Below the pieces are notes generated by a model that did no database searches, was not told the DNA's origin, and saw only the letters and a program-made list of their open reading frames with translations. A stretch of 64,000 nt of DNA from JANWXR01 sp964608265 (GTDB lineage: Bacteria; Chloroflexota; Anaerolineae; Anaerolineales; UBA6663). A program made the translations under genes and the position numbers. The stretch spans positions 57,548-121,547 of the forward strand of contig CAZSNP010000005.1 of the NCBI GenBank assembly GCA_964608265.1, written 5' to 3'. Below are positions 32,418 to 40,941 of this stretch, one piece after another (position 1 is the stretch's first letter; each line of letters starts with the position of its first letter).

Positions 32418-33788
32418 CCGGTACAACTTCCCCTCCAGCCGCCTCCCCAGCACCCCTTCCATTTTCCGCGACACCTCGGCGACCCTGGCCACATCCACGC
32501 CCGTCTTCACGCCCATGGCCTCGAGCATGTTCACGGCATCTTCGGTGGCGATGTTGCCGGTGGCGCCGGGGATGAAGGGGCAGCCGCCCAGGCCGCCGAA
32601 CGCGGTATCGAAATGGCTGACGCCCGAGCGCAGCGCCGACAGCACGTTCGCCAGCCCCATGCCGCGCGTATCGTGCAGATGCAGCACCATCGGCACCGGG
32701 TTCACCATTGGCCGCAGCTCCTGCACCAGACGCCGCACGGCCTGCGGGTTGGCCAGGCCGGCGCTATCCGCAATCGCCAGCTCATCCACGCCGAGGCCGA
32801 CGATCCGCCGCACCATCCCCACCACGCGGCGCGGATCAACGGCCTCCTCGGTGTAGCCGAACGCGCACTGCACGCCCGCGCGCACGCTCAGCCCCGTGGC
32901 GCGCGCCACGCGCACCATCGCTTCCATTTGCAGCAGTCCCTCCTCCACCGACATCCCGGCGTTCTTTTGATTGTGCCCCTCACTCGCCGAGACGGAGATA
33001 TCCACTTGTTGCACGCCCGCCGCCGCGGCGCGCTCCACGCCCCTCACGTTGAGGGCCAGCCCGCTGTACCTCACGCCCGGCGCGCGCTGGATGCGGGCGC
33101 AGACTTCCTCGGCGTCGGCCATCTGCGGCACTTTCTGCGGATGCACGAACGAGGCGACTTGGATGCGCCGCAGGCCCGTGGCCGAGAGCGCGTTGACGAG
33201 TTCGACCTTGGCGGCGGTGGGGATGGGGGTGGCTTCGGCCTGCCAGCCGTCGCGCGGGCCGACCTCGACGATCTCCGCGTGCGGCGAGAGGGTGGGCACG
33301 TCGAGCGACTCGCTGCGCCGCCAGAGGCGGTTGTGATAGAGCAGCGGCGTGTCCGCGCCGCTCGAATCGGTGGCGACGACCTCGCCGACGAAGATGGTGT
33401 GATCGCCGCCGTCGTACGCCCGCCACACACGGCAATCGAGCCAACCGAGCACGCCGGGCAGCAGCGGGCTGCCGGTGACGGCCGTCGCCGTCTCGATTCC
33501 GGTGAAACGATCTTCCACGCCGGGCTTCATGCCGGCGAAGACCAACCCGAAATCCATCTGGCGCATGTCGAGCAGGTTGACGGCGAACACGCCGCTGTGT
33601 TCGATGGCGGTGCGGTTGTACAGCTTGTTGTCAATGCACACCGAGACGAGCGGCGGGTTGAGGCTGACGCTGCTGAATGAACTCACCGTGAGGCCGAGCC
33701 GCTGGCCGTTGAAGAGCGTGGTCACCACCGTGACGCCGCTGGCCCACTGGCTGAGCGATTGCTTGAAGGATTGAGGCGAGATGGGCAT
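32400..33788 (-). CDS. Fusion of flavin reductase domain and HMG-CoA lyase-type domain
   Basis: One uninterrupted 462-residue frame. Residues ~1-156 are a flavin reductase (FMN-binding split barrel): WASGVTVVTT, SSFSSVSLNPPLVSVCI and GGDHTIFVGEV are diagnostic. Residues ~172-450 are an HMG-CoA-lyase-type TIM barrel: VEVGPRDGWQAE (catalytic Arg/Asp), VLHLHDTRGMG (metal His) and GGLGGCPFIPGATGN (loop Cys). I do not know this domain pairing from any characterised enzyme. The stop is supplied by the adjacent repeat (…LESRK). It may feed reduced flavin to a nearby monooxygenase and cleave an acyl-CoA product, which is inference. Confidence 0.85.
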   Translation of the reverse strand: MPISPQSFKQSLSQWASGVTVVTTLFNGQRLGLTVSSFSSVSLNPPLVSVCIDNKLYNRTAIEHSGVFAVNLLDMRQMDFGLVFAGMKPGVEDRFTGIETATAVTGSPLLPGVLGWLDCRVWRAYDGGDHTIFVGEVVATDSSGADTPLLYHNRLWRRSESLDVPTLSPHAEIVEVGPRDGWQAEATPIPTAAKVELVNALSATGLRRIQVASFVHPQKVPQMADAEEVCARIQRAPGVRYSGLALNVRGVERAAAAGVQQVDISVSASEGHNQKNAGMSVEEGLLQMEAMVRVARATGLSVRAGVQCAFGYTEEAVDPRRVVGMVRRIVGLGVDELAIADSAGLANPQAVRRLVQELRPMVNPVPMVLHLHDTRGMGLANVLSALRSGVSHFDTAFGGLGGCPFIPGATGNIATEDAVNMLEAMGVKTGVDVARVAEVSRKMEGVLGRRLEGKLYRLESRK

Positions 33789-33793
33789 AGAAG

Positions 33794-33878
33794 ACGTGTC
33801 GAGTGTCGGGTGTCAAGTGTCCGCCGCGATGCTCAGCGCGCTGTCATTGGCGGAGGATACTCGACACTACGACACGTT
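33794..33878. repeat. Hairpin repeat, GTGTCGAGTGTC family
   Basis: ACGTGTCGAGTGTCGGGTGT on the left and ACTCGACACTACGACACGT on the right form an imperfect hairpin spanning the spacer and the last codons of the SDR gene. Confidence 0.75.
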
Positions 33879-34673
33879 GGCACCTTCACTGAAAAGATCA
33901 CGTTTGCTGAAGTTCGCCGTGAGAAAGCGCCACATCACCTTGCCTTGAGTGAGCCAGGCGATTGTCAGCTCGCCGGCCAGCACCTTCTCGGCGATGAAGG
34001 GCGTGACCGTTTCGACTTTGTCGCCGAGGAGGTTGAAGATGCGTTTGGCGCGCTCAAACTCCTCGGGCCGGCCCGCGTATTGGCCGGTGAGCAAATCGGT
34101 GGTTACGATGCCGGGGCTGATGGTGCCGAACTTCAGCGGGGCCGGCCACTGCGCCGCATCAGCTTCGAGCGACCGGGCGATGAAACGCACCGCCGCCTTG
34201 GTCGCGCCGTACAGCCCCAGGCCCTTGCGTGTGCGGCCATTGCTGCCAAAGCCCTCGACGTCGTAGATCGTCCCCCCGCCCTGCGCCTTCATCCCCTGCG
34301 CTGCGACCCGCAGGCCGTACAGCGAACCGAGCAGGTTGAGGTTGACGACCGCGCGCATCAACTCGGGCGCCTGATCCCACAGCGGCTCGTTGTCGGGATG
34401 AGCGACACCGGCGTTGTTGATCCAGATATCCACGCGCCCGAACCTTGCCTGGGCCGCCCCCCACAATCCCTGCACTTGCTCGTAGATCGAGACGTCGGCG
34501 GCGTGGCCGAGCACGCGCCCGCCGCTGTGCGTTGCGGCCAGTTCATTCGCCGCCCTCTCCACGGCCGCCTGCGATCGGCCGTTGACCACGACCGAACAGT
34601 CACGTTTGAGAAACTCGCGCGCCAGGCCAAACCCAATGCCGCGCGTTGAACCGGTGATAACGATGGTCTTCAT
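33867..34673 (-). CDS. Short-chain dehydrogenase/reductase
   Basis: A 268-residue classical SDR. VITGSTRGIGFGLARE is the TGxxxGxG cofactor loop, WINNAGVAH the NNAG motif, and LYGATKAAVRFIA the Tyr-x3-Lys catalytic pair. At the usual Ser position the run is YDVEGFGSNGRT, so the catalytic Ser is not certain. Basic residue after the second strand (NGRSQ) suggests NADP. It could reduce a carbonyl of a pathway intermediate; the neighbours (RCCR-like, Rieske, calycin-like) suggest a tetrapyrrole or aromatic substrate. The C-terminus lies in the hairpin repeat. Confidence 0.83.
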   Translation of the reverse strand: MKTIVITGSTRGIGFGLAREFLKRDCSVVVNGRSQAAVERAANELAATHSGGRVLGHAADVSIYEQVQGLWGAAQARFGRVDIWINNAGVAHPDNEPLWDQAPELMRAVVNLNLLGSLYGLRVAAQGMKAQGGGTIYDVEGFGSNGRTRKGLGLYGATKAAVRFIARSLEADAAQWPAPLKFGTISPGIVTTDLLTGQYAGRPEEFERAKRIFNLLGDKVETVTPFIAEKVLAGELTIAWLTQGKVMWRFLTANFSKRDLFSEGANVS

Positions 34674-34723
34674 GCATCACTTTCAGCGACTGGTCGCAGG
34701 TTGAGCGGTCAACCCGCCAACCT

Positions 34724-35662
34724 TCAACGCTCGTTCCATTCCAAAACCCCGAACATCGTGTACCGCAGCTTGTCCGACTTGAACCACTGCCATACCGCGC
34801 TGAGGGTGAAGGCGTCGTCAATCAGAAACTCGCGGCCTTTGACCTTGAGCGCCTGGCCGTAGAAGTGCTGGCTGGTGTACAGCGCACGGCCATAGCCCAT
34901 GCTGTTGCCGTACACGTCCGGCCCCTCGAAGGTGTGGCGCGGCCCGTTGCGGTGCCGCACGAACCTATACTTTCGACTTTCTACACCGTCCATCTCAACC
35001 GCCATCTCGGCGCGCAGCAAATTGATCGGCGTGTACTCGATCCGCACAGCGTTGACGCCCAGTGGCTTTTGATCCGCGCCGTACACGGCCAGCTCGCCCG
35101 TCCACGCGCCGCGCTTCTTCTGCGGCAGGATGTGCGGCTGGCGACCGTTCACCCGTTCACTCTCGCAAAAAGCATCTATGCGCGCTTTCGTCTCGAGGTT
35201 GGTGTGGTAGTCGAAGGCGACCTTGTACAGCCCGTTGAACACGGAGCAGATCGTCGGCCCGTCGTACAGCAATGAAGAGTAGCATTGCGTCTGCCCGTCG
35301 GGCAGGATGTGAACCATCGTGCGCAGGTCCGCCGTCCAGCCGGGCGAGTAGTAGTGGGCGTCCACCAGCGCGCCATACGGGTGCCCCGCGCCGATGAAGT
35401 CCGGCCCGAGGTAGATGCGGTCGGCGTCGCTGTCAATCACGCCAAAGGCAAACGTGTCGCAGACCTCCAGCCGCGCGGTCAGCGGCCCGCTCATCTCGGC
35501 CAGGTGCGTGTTCATCGTGTACGTCGTCTGGCCGTCGGCAAACACGCTGGCGCGATAGACCTTGTTGTAGCCGACGTGATTGCCCTCGGCGTCGAAGATG
35601 GACGGCAGCCCGTGCCACTCGCCCTCGATGCGTTGTTGCCAGGTGGATGGTTGGGTGGACAT
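34724..35662 (-). CDS. Two-domain beta-rich protein, calycin-like (paralogue group A)
   Basis: A 312-residue cytoplasmic-looking protein made of two similar halves. Each half starts with a Trp-Gly or Trp-Thr-Gly segment (EGEWHGLPSIFD; RGAWTGELAVYG) and contains a GPD motif: IYLGPDFIGAG in the first and TFEGPDVYGNSMGYG in the second. This alternation of strands with an N-terminal Trp resembles lipocalin/fatty-acid-binding (calycin) folds such as DUF3598. ALVDAHYYSPG also occurs, altered, in the 38.6 kb protein (SLVDANAYWPALG), which shows the two are homologous. Possible ligand binding of a pathway intermediate is inference. It lies 50 nt from the RCCR-like gene. Confidence 0.6.
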   Translation of the reverse strand: MSTQPSTWQQRIEGEWHGLPSIFDAEGNHVGYNKVYRASVFADGQTTYTMNTHLAEMSGPLTARLEVCDTFAFGVIDSDADRIYLGPDFIGAGHPYGALVDAHYYSPGWTADLRTMVHILPDGQTQCYSSLLYDGPTICSVFNGLYKVAFDYHTNLETKARIDAFCESERVNGRQPHILPQKKRGAWTGELAVYGADQKPLGVNAVRIEYTPINLLRAEMAVEMDGVESRKYRFVRHRNGPRHTFEGPDVYGNSMGYGRALYTSQHFYGQALKVKGREFLIDDAFTLSAVWQWFKSDKLRYTMFGVLEWNER

Positions 35663-35677
35663 GGTTCGACCGACAGA

Positions 35678-35736
35678 GAAAGTAGAAAGTGGAAAGTAGA
35701 GTGCGCCTACTTTCTACTCATTACTTTCTACCTCCT
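35678..35736. repeat. Hairpin repeat, GAAAGTAG family
   Basis: GAAAGTAGAAAGTGGAAAGT faces CTACTTTCTACTCATTACTT across a short GC loop, forming a hairpin in the spacer and running into the last codons of the RCCR-like gene. Confidence 0.78.
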
Positions 35737-36463
35737 GATTTCGCAGTATCCCCTGCAGTCGCTCGCTCACCTCCGCCCCCAGCATCCGGTCAATCTGCGC
35801 CCAGACCGGGTCAACCTCGGGGTTGAAGATGGCGTTGCGGTTGAGTTGATCGCGCGCAGCGAGCGCGGCGCCGTCGCCGCCCGAAGCGATCTCGGCGGAG
35901 ACTCCGTCCTCGACCAGCCTGAACCAGTGCTCGAGGTAGTGGTGGACGTGCGGCTCGACCAGCGCGAAGGCGGCCTCGGTGGCGCGGTACGCCAGCATCC
36001 ACGGCGACATGATCGCGTACTGGCGCGGCGAGAGGTACGCGGCGGTGAGGCCGTCGATCTTCTTCGCTGCGTCGAACTCGGCGGTGAGGGGCTGGAGCGC
36101 GGCGTTCATGTACGCCAGGTTGGCGCCCAAATCCACGCGCGGGATCAGGTCGAGGTGGAAGGCGAAGTGTGCGCCGCCTCCCGGCGGGCCGGCCAGCACG
36201 GAATCGAGCGTGAAGTGCGGCACGGCGCTGGCCGGCGGCGTGAAGGCAAAGATCATGTGCGAGTCGAGGCCGGCCGGCGGAAACGTCAGCCCGATGTAGA
36301 CGATCTTCCGCACGCGCTCACCGGTGAAAATCCGGCACGCGCCCAGCGGCTGCGGGAAGGCCGGGCTGCTCAACGTCTGATACGGCGCACCCACTTCGCG
36401 CAGCGCGAAGCGGGCCACGATTTTCTCGAGCGTACCGATAGAAAGAGTTTTGGCGAGGGACAT
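35714..36463 (-). CDS. Red chlorophyll catabolite reductase (RCCR)-like protein 1
   Basis: A 249-residue protein. Its core VPHFTLDSVLAG, then FHLDLIPRVDLGANLAYMN, then YLSPRQYAIMSPWMLAYRAT and LAARDQLNRNAIFN line up with the Arabidopsis RCCR segments I recall: APNFVVELIQ, LILDLPHRKDLVLNPDYLK, YVSPSLFVRSAFSPTA and ELERRDKSFRRKSI. The two acidic residues reported as important in RCCR (Glu154 and Asp291, numbering from memory) correspond to Asp87 and Asp205, so both stay acidic. RCCR reduces red chlorophyll catabolite, a linear tetrapyrrole, with ferredoxin. It directly follows the Rieske oxygenase gene, the same order of steps as in plants. Function in a bacterium is inference. Confidence 0.72.
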   Translation of the reverse strand: MSLAKTLSIGTLEKIVARFALREVGAPYQTLSSPAFPQPLGACRIFTGERVRKIVYIGLTFPPAGLDSHMIFAFTPPASAVPHFTLDSVLAGPPGGGAHFAFHLDLIPRVDLGANLAYMNAALQPLTAEFDAAKKIDGLTAAYLSPRQYAIMSPWMLAYRATEAAFALVEPHVHHYLEHWFRLVEDGVSAEIASGGDGAALAARDQLNRNAIFNPEVDPVWAQIDRMLGAEVSERLQGILRNQEVESNE

Positions 36464-36475
36464 GAAAGCCTCGTT

Positions 36476-36572
36476 TAGAAAGTAGTGAGTAGAAAGTGGG
36501 AACCTGCTACCTGCTACTTGCTACCTGCTACTTGCTACTTGCTACTTGCTACTTGCTACTTGCTACCTGTTT
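36476..36572. repeat. GAAAGTAG unit followed by GCTACTTG octamer tandem array
   Basis: GAAAGTAGTGAGTAGAAAGT at the left pairs with the repeat on the other side of the RCCR-like gene (21 of 22 positions). Then about eight copies of an 8-nt unit (GCTACTTG/GCTACCTG) run from ~36505 to 36570. The array enters the 3' end of the Rieske gene and supplies its TAG stop (…VASSK). Confidence 0.85.
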
Positions 36573-37691
36573 CACCGGCACTTCCTTCAGCACCCAGGCG
36601 TGCGCCAGCTCGGGCACCTCCTTGCGCGCGGGCGAGGGGATGACGACGGCCTGGTGCCGCGAGTATTCGGACTCGATGCGGTGCGTGTCAATCTGCAGGC
36701 CCAGGTCAATCGCTCTTTGCCGCATGCGGCGGTAGGCGATCTGGATTGAGTCCGATTTCACACTCAACTCCGCGCCGAGGTCGTAGGGCAACAACTCGGG
36801 CCGCTGGGCTTCGACCACCGGCTTGTCCTGGTTGAAGATCTTGAACACGCGTTTGCGCGCGTCGCCGTCCGCCCAATCCCCTTTGAAGAAGGCGCGTAGG
36901 CTGATCCATTTCGTTACGGTGGTGTAGTCGTCAACGGGGATATGGGCGTTGAAGAGCAACAGCTTGCCGAGCGGGATGTTGACATCGAGCACGGTGACGC
37001 ACGGCATGAAGACCCATGAGCTGGTGACCACGCCCTTCTGCTCGGTTTGCTGGTTGTAGAGGAAGCGCCACAGCCCGGTGATGTTGCGTCTGGGCGGCTT
37101 GAGCGTCACCGTCGCGCGCCGCGCCCACTCGCCCAACTCCTCGACGGCATATTCCTCCACCTGCGGCTCCTCGCGGTTGCCAAACGAGCCGCCGTGGACG
37201 AACGGCGCGTGGGCGATGTCGAGGCTGTTCTCGAGCGTGCGATCGTAGTGCGCGTTCCACCTGAACTCGCCGTACGTCAGCTTGTATTGGTCGGCCTGAT
37301 CGAAGTACGGCAGATTCGGAATCGCCGGCCGCTCGGCCTCGGGCGTGTCGCCGAGGAAGGCCCACACCCAGCCGAACTTCTCGACGGTCGGGTACGAATC
37401 CACGCGCGCCTTCTTCGGCACCGGATTGCCGGGCAGGTTGGCCGGGATCTTAACGCACTCGCCGTCGGGCTTGTACTCCCAGCCATGATACGGGCAGACG
37501 ATGCAGTTCTTTTCATCCACCCAGCCATCGGAGAGCGCGCCGCCGCGATGCACGCACAAATCGCTCATCACATGCGCCGCCCCATCCGAGGTGCGGAAGA
37601 GCACGAACTCCTGCCCGAGCGCCGTCACGCGCTTCGGCTTCTTCGTGACCTCCGGCGAAAAATCCAACGGCCACCAAAAGTTCTTGAACAT
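36549..37691 (-). CDS. Rieske oxygenase resembling pheophorbide a oxygenase/chlorophyllide a oxygenase
   Basis: A 380-residue Rieske non-heme iron oxygenase. The Rieske cluster is Cys46-x-His48 and Cys66-x2-His69 (LCVHRGGALSDG, CIVCPYHGWEY). The mononuclear iron motif is ENSLDIAHAPFVHGGSFG with Asp158, His161, His166; the D-x2-H-x4-H spacing and the DxAHAPF.H wording match chlorophyllide a oxygenase and the pheophorbide a oxygenase/Tic55 class better than ring-hydroxylating dioxygenases. Plant pheophorbide a oxygenase opens the chlorin ring to red chlorophyll catabolite, the substrate of RCCR, encoded next door. No beta subunit, reductase or ferredoxin gene is adjacent. Its C-terminus is made of octamer repeat codons. 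Confidence 0.82.
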   Translation of the reverse strand: MFKNFWWPLDFSPEVTKKPKRVTALGQEFVLFRTSDGAAHVMSDLCVHRGGALSDGWVDEKNCIVCPYHGWEYKPDGECVKIPANLPGNPVPKKARVDSYPTVEKFGWVWAFLGDTPEAERPAIPNLPYFDQADQYKLTYGEFRWNAHYDRTLENSLDIAHAPFVHGGSFGNREEPQVEEYAVEELGEWARRATVTLKPPRRNITGLWRFLYNQQTEQKGVVTSSWVFMPCVTVLDVNIPLGKLLLFNAHIPVDDYTTVTKWISLRAFFKGDWADGDARKRVFKIFNQDKPVVEAQRPELLPYDLGAELSVKSDSIQIAYRRMRQRAIDLGLQIDTHRIESEYSRHQAVVIPSPARKEVPELAHAWVLKEVPVKQVASSK

Positions 37692-37700
37692 CCTTGCCTC

Positions 37701-38528
37701 CTATGTGGGCGTCAGTCGCAGAACTTCCACCCGAGTCATCGCCTCATCCCTCTGCCAGCGGCGCAGGCCGATCAGCTCGGCGCCGTCGAGCACGTCCATC
37801 CACTCCAGCCTCACACCACCTGCGCCGAACATTTCACCCTCCACTATCCAGCCATAGCGTCGCGCCAGGCCCTGCATGTCTTTGGAGAAGGAAAGGAACG
37901 GGCCGCCGTTTTCCTGAAGTCGCACCGAGTCGGCATCGTGAGCGTCCGCCCACCCTGAGCCGCTGTACCTCCGTTCGGCCACCCGCTCCGCGATCACCGT
38001 TCCCTCGGCGGAGAGCGTCCTCACCGTCCCGCGCCACACCGCGCTCACCTCGCCCGGCCAGAGTGGGCCTTTGAGTTCCGGCCACGCTTCGCGTTTCACA
38101 CCTTCACGCTTCAGCTCCGCCAACCCAACGATACTCGCTACCATCTCCCCCGCGCTGAAAAACTTCCCGCCCGTCACCTGCCGCTCGGCGCTCGTCTGCA
38201 CCGAGAACGAGGTGAAGTTGTGCCCGAAGCGCGGCCACAGACCGCGTCCGGTGAGCACCCCTTCGCCCCACGTCAACCCGCTGCCCACCACGTCCGGCCC
38301 GAGGTAGCGGCGGGCGCGGCCCTCGATCCGCAGATCAAACACATACTCGCCCACGCGTCGCGCAAGCGGATGTTCGAAGTCGCATGGCTCGCAGGATTGC
38401 CAGACGCGCAGGTCGCCGTTCTCCAGCCGGGTCAACGTGCGCCGCTGCCGCACCACGCCGGCGAACGCGCCATCCGGGTCGTAAACGTACTCACTGACCA
38501 GCCACGCGCCGAGAAATGCTGAAGTCAT
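37701..38528 (-). CDS. Beta-rich protein, calycin-like (paralogue group A)
   Basis: A 275-residue protein with no signal peptide or membrane helix. It begins FLGAWLVSEYVYD and has RRYLGPDVVGSGLTWGEGVL, matching the GPD-x2-G-x4-G motif of the 34.7 kb protein, and then a second domain starting VSAVWRGTVRTL. Strands are short and alternate with charged loops, as in lipocalin-like barrels. It lies 9 nt from the Rieske gene and should be co-transcribed. Ligand carriage or a lyase/isomerase role on a pathway intermediate is possible; phycobilin lyases of the CpcS/CpcT type have the same general fold, but I see no sequence proof. Confidence 0.58.
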   Translation of the reverse strand: MTSAFLGAWLVSEYVYDPDGAFAGVVRQRRTLTRLENGDLRVWQSCEPCDFEHPLARRVGEYVFDLRIEGRARRYLGPDVVGSGLTWGEGVLTGRGLWPRFGHNFTSFSVQTSAERQVTGGKFFSAGEMVASIVGLAELKREGVKREAWPELKGPLWPGEVSAVWRGTVRTLSAEGTVIAERVAERRYSGSGWADAHDADSVRLQENGGPFLSFSKDMQGLARRYGWIVEGEMFGAGGVRLEWMDVLDGAELIGLRRWQRDEAMTRVEVLRLTPT

Positions 38529-38581
38529 CCGTCATCAGTGGACAGTGAACAGCGACTCTGCACGGCGGCGACCTTCACCGT

Positions 38582-39475
38582 TTACGAGGCCACGAACTGC
38601 AACACGCCGTGCTCAATACTCACTCGCTCGCCGCCGCGATACCAGTGACGCACAAATGCCCTGCGCTCACCGTCGTGCGAGACGACGTCGCGGCACCAGG
38701 CGCGCAGACCTGCATCGAGTACATGCAGGTGACTGACCGCAGCGCGCCCTCCAAAAAGGCTGTAGCTTCCGGCCATCGGCTGTTCGGGCACGCTCCACGC
38801 CTGCCACTCGTTGCAGACGAACTGCGCGCTGTAAGAGTGCGGCGCATGGTCGCCCTCATACGTCAGACGGATGTTCTTCGCATCCAATCGCTCGCAGCGT
38901 TCGCTGTAGCGCAGCGCGCCCACCGGCTGGCGGGCCGCGTTCGACAGGTTGATGTCACCCGTCCACCGGCCCTCGCGATGCAGCAGCGACCGGCCCCGCC
39001 CGGCGTGCGGATCGTCGCCCAGGTCGTAGCTCGTGCCGCTGACGAGCGAGGGCAGCGGGTTGGCCGCGCCCTCGGGCACGCGGTCGTTCTGCCCGACGAC
39101 GGCATACAGCAGTTGCTCGCCGCGCGACATCAACGCCAGCGAGAGTTGCAGATCGCCGATGACCATCAAAAAAAACCGCTGGCTCAGCCCGAGCGCCGGC
39201 CAGTACGCATTCGCATCCACCAGCGACTCGCTCAGCACCTCGGCGTAGCCCACGTTGGCCGGGCCTTGATACAGCCGGTGGTCGCCGTTGTCCTGGATGA
39301 AGTAATGCCCGGCGTGCTTGAACGGCCCGACGAACGAGACGTCAATGCGCGTGCGCCCATCGCCCACATCCTGCACGTGGCGCTGATCGGCGCCGTTGCC
39401 GAGGAAGCGCCCCTCTCCGGAGAACACTTCCGCGGTGCCGGCCCAGCGACCAAATCCCTGAACAAACTGTGCCAT
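38582..39475 (-). CDS. Two-domain beta-rich protein, calycin-like (paralogue group A)
   Basis: About 297 residues from the ATG at 39475 (MAQFVQGFGRWAGTAEVF). Two halves are visible: the first with RWAGTAEVF and LYQGPANVGYAEVLSESLVDA, the second starting GRWTGDINL. The first half aligns with the 34.7 kb protein (LVDANAYWPALG against LVDAHYYSPGW, then a strand region of equal length). The GPD motif is altered to GPA here. The upstream frame to 39535 consists of repeat-type codons and overlaps the DUF3891 gene. Function unknown; group membership is the main information. Confidence 0.58.
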   Translation of the reverse strand: MAQFVQGFGRWAGTAEVFSGEGRFLGNGADQRHVQDVGDGRTRIDVSFVGPFKHAGHYFIQDNGDHRLYQGPANVGYAEVLSESLVDANAYWPALGLSQRFFLMVIGDLQLSLALMSRGEQLLYAVVGQNDRVPEGAANPLPSLVSGTSYDLGDDPHAGRGRSLLHREGRWTGDINLSNAARQPVGALRYSERCERLDAKNIRLTYEGDHAPHSYSAQFVCNEWQAWSVPEQPMAGSYSLFGGRAAVSHLHVLDAGLRAWCRDVVSHDGERRAFVRHWYRGGERVSIEHGVLQFVAS

Positions 39476-39531
39476 AGGGTTCAAGCGTTGCGGGTTGCAT
39501 GTTGGGAAGTTCAACCTGCGACCAGCAACGG

Positions 39532-40344
39532 TCAACTGACCAGAACGAACTCCTGCCTCACCTTCGGCATCGCCCGCATCATCTCAGCGAAATCGGCGCC
39601 GCCCGGTTGCGACGTGAGGTAACGGCCCTCCACCCACACCGTCAGCCCGTCATCGGCGAACGGGTACGGTTCGAGCCGGTAGCGATTGGCTCCGACCGGT
39701 TTGATGTTCACCGTCACCTCCTCGCCGGCGGCGCGGGGCACATTTTTGAACTGCCCTTCCTTGCGCGCCTCGGCGTGCGTGGTGTGGAAGTACAGCGACA
39801 GCGTATCGAAAAACTGGAGCAGCTTGTAATTGATGAAGATGCGCATCTCATCGGTGTGCCGCGCCGTAGCCGGATCATGCGACAGTTGCTGTTTGAGCCG
39901 CTCCTGCCGGGCCAGTTCGGCTTTCAGCATCCCGTCCACCTGTGGCCGCAGCTCGGGCGTGATGCGGTCGATGAACAGAAAATCCGACAGCCCGTAGCGC
40001 CCGTGATACAGGCCCCAGGTGTGCATCGAAGAGATCAGGCCCGAGAGCGGGTGATGCCGTTCGTTGAAATCCGGCGAGCGCGGGCCGGTGAAGATCAGAT
40101 CGGCGAGCGGCGTTTGCGTGAGGTGGTACGGCAAACCGGTGTTCGGGTCGCGTTTGGCATGGGCGTCCACTTCCGCCCAGCCCTCGTCGTGGTGGCCGGC
40201 GACATACTCCATCGGTTCGCGCGGGTCGAGGCCGGCGAAACGCGCGTTGCCAAACGCCTCGGCCAACTGCCCGGACATGCGGGCATGGTCGATCTGCTCG
40301 ATCACAAAACGCGGTTGACCTTCGGGTGCGGATTGGACAATCAT
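39532..40344 (-). CDS. DUF3891 family protein
   Basis: A 270-residue protein that I assign to DUF3891 from IEQIDHARMSGQLAEAFGN, AGHHDEGWAEVDAHAKRD and GLYHGRYGLSDFLFI. The three His-containing helices (QIDHAR, GHHDEGW, HTWGLYHGR) look like a metal-binding HD-like core; this is my reading and no activity is known for the family. It is interleaved with the calycin-like genes, with short repeat-filled spacers of ~60-75 nt on both sides. It may be a hydrolase in the same pathway. Confidence 0.7.
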   Translation of the reverse strand: MIVQSAPEGQPRFVIEQIDHARMSGQLAEAFGNARFAGLDPREPMEYVAGHHDEGWAEVDAHAKRDPNTGLPYHLTQTPLADLIFTGPRSPDFNERHHPLSGLISSMHTWGLYHGRYGLSDFLFIDRITPELRPQVDGMLKAELARQERLKQQLSHDPATARHTDEMRIFINYKLLQFFDTLSLYFHTTHAEARKEGQFKNVPRAAGEEVTVNIKPVGANRYRLEPYPFADDGLTVWVEGRYLTSQPGGADFAEMMRAMPKVRQEFVLVS

Positions 40345-40420
40345 GTTGAAATGTTCCGGGTTGCAGGTTGACGGTTGCAGGTGGTGTGACGCACAACCTT
40401 CAACCTGGAGCCGGCAACCT

Positions 40421-40879
40421 CTATGGTGTCACCACCCTCACAAAATCCTGCACCTGAAAAATGTTCGTCTTCCCGTCGCGCACTTTGTGGGTCAGGATGC
40501 GGCGGTTGTTCGGGTCGAGGAAGTAGTGATTGTTGTACACCGTCGTCTGCGAGACGGCGCTCCAAATCGTGAACACGTAGTTAAACGGCGTCAGCTCGCT
40601 GCCCTCCAGCCTCACCACCTCGGCCTCGCCGTAGCAGAACTTGCCGCGCACGGAGATGTCGGTGTGAAACGTCACCGGTTTGCCGAGGCCGTAGAAATTC
40701 TCGAACTCCTCGTGCAGGTGCCAGGTGCGCTCATTGATCCAATACACATCCATGTGCACCGCCGCCGCTTCGAGGAACGCGCCTTCGGGGCTGAACGTCT
40801 TGCACAGCCCCTCCCAGCGGCCCATGAAGCATTGGTAGGGCGAATTGGGATGGCGGGAGGCGCCATAGTCTTTCGTCAT
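40421..40879 (-). CDS. Small beta-rich protein, single-domain calycin-like
   Basis: A 152-residue single-domain protein. CFMGRWEGLCKTFSPEG matches the WxG-type opening of the larger calycin-like neighbours and of DUF3598-like proteins, followed by about eight predicted strands ending IFQVQDFVRVV. TWHLHEEFENF and TTVYNNHYFLD carry many aromatic and His residues that could line a ligand pocket. The start follows a short spacer downstream of a T-rich tract. Function unknown; it probably shares a transcript with the DUF3891 gene. Confidence 0.6.
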   Translation of the reverse strand: MTKDYGASRHPNSPYQCFMGRWEGLCKTFSPEGAFLEAAAVHMDVYWINERTWHLHEEFENFYGLGKPVTFHTDISVRGKFCYGEAEVVRLEGSELTPFNYVFTIWSAVSQTTVYNNHYFLDPNNRRILTHKVRDGKTNIFQVQDFVRVVTP

Positions 40880-40941
40880 GTTGCCTCTTTTTTTCAGCGT
40901 TCCTGTCGTTGGCCGGTGTGGTGTGAACTCAGCCGGTAACT

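Noticed and set aside
36502..36572. Octamer array considered as a CRISPR array
   Set aside because: Units are 8 nt with no unique spacers and no cas genes are present; it is a simple tandem repeat.
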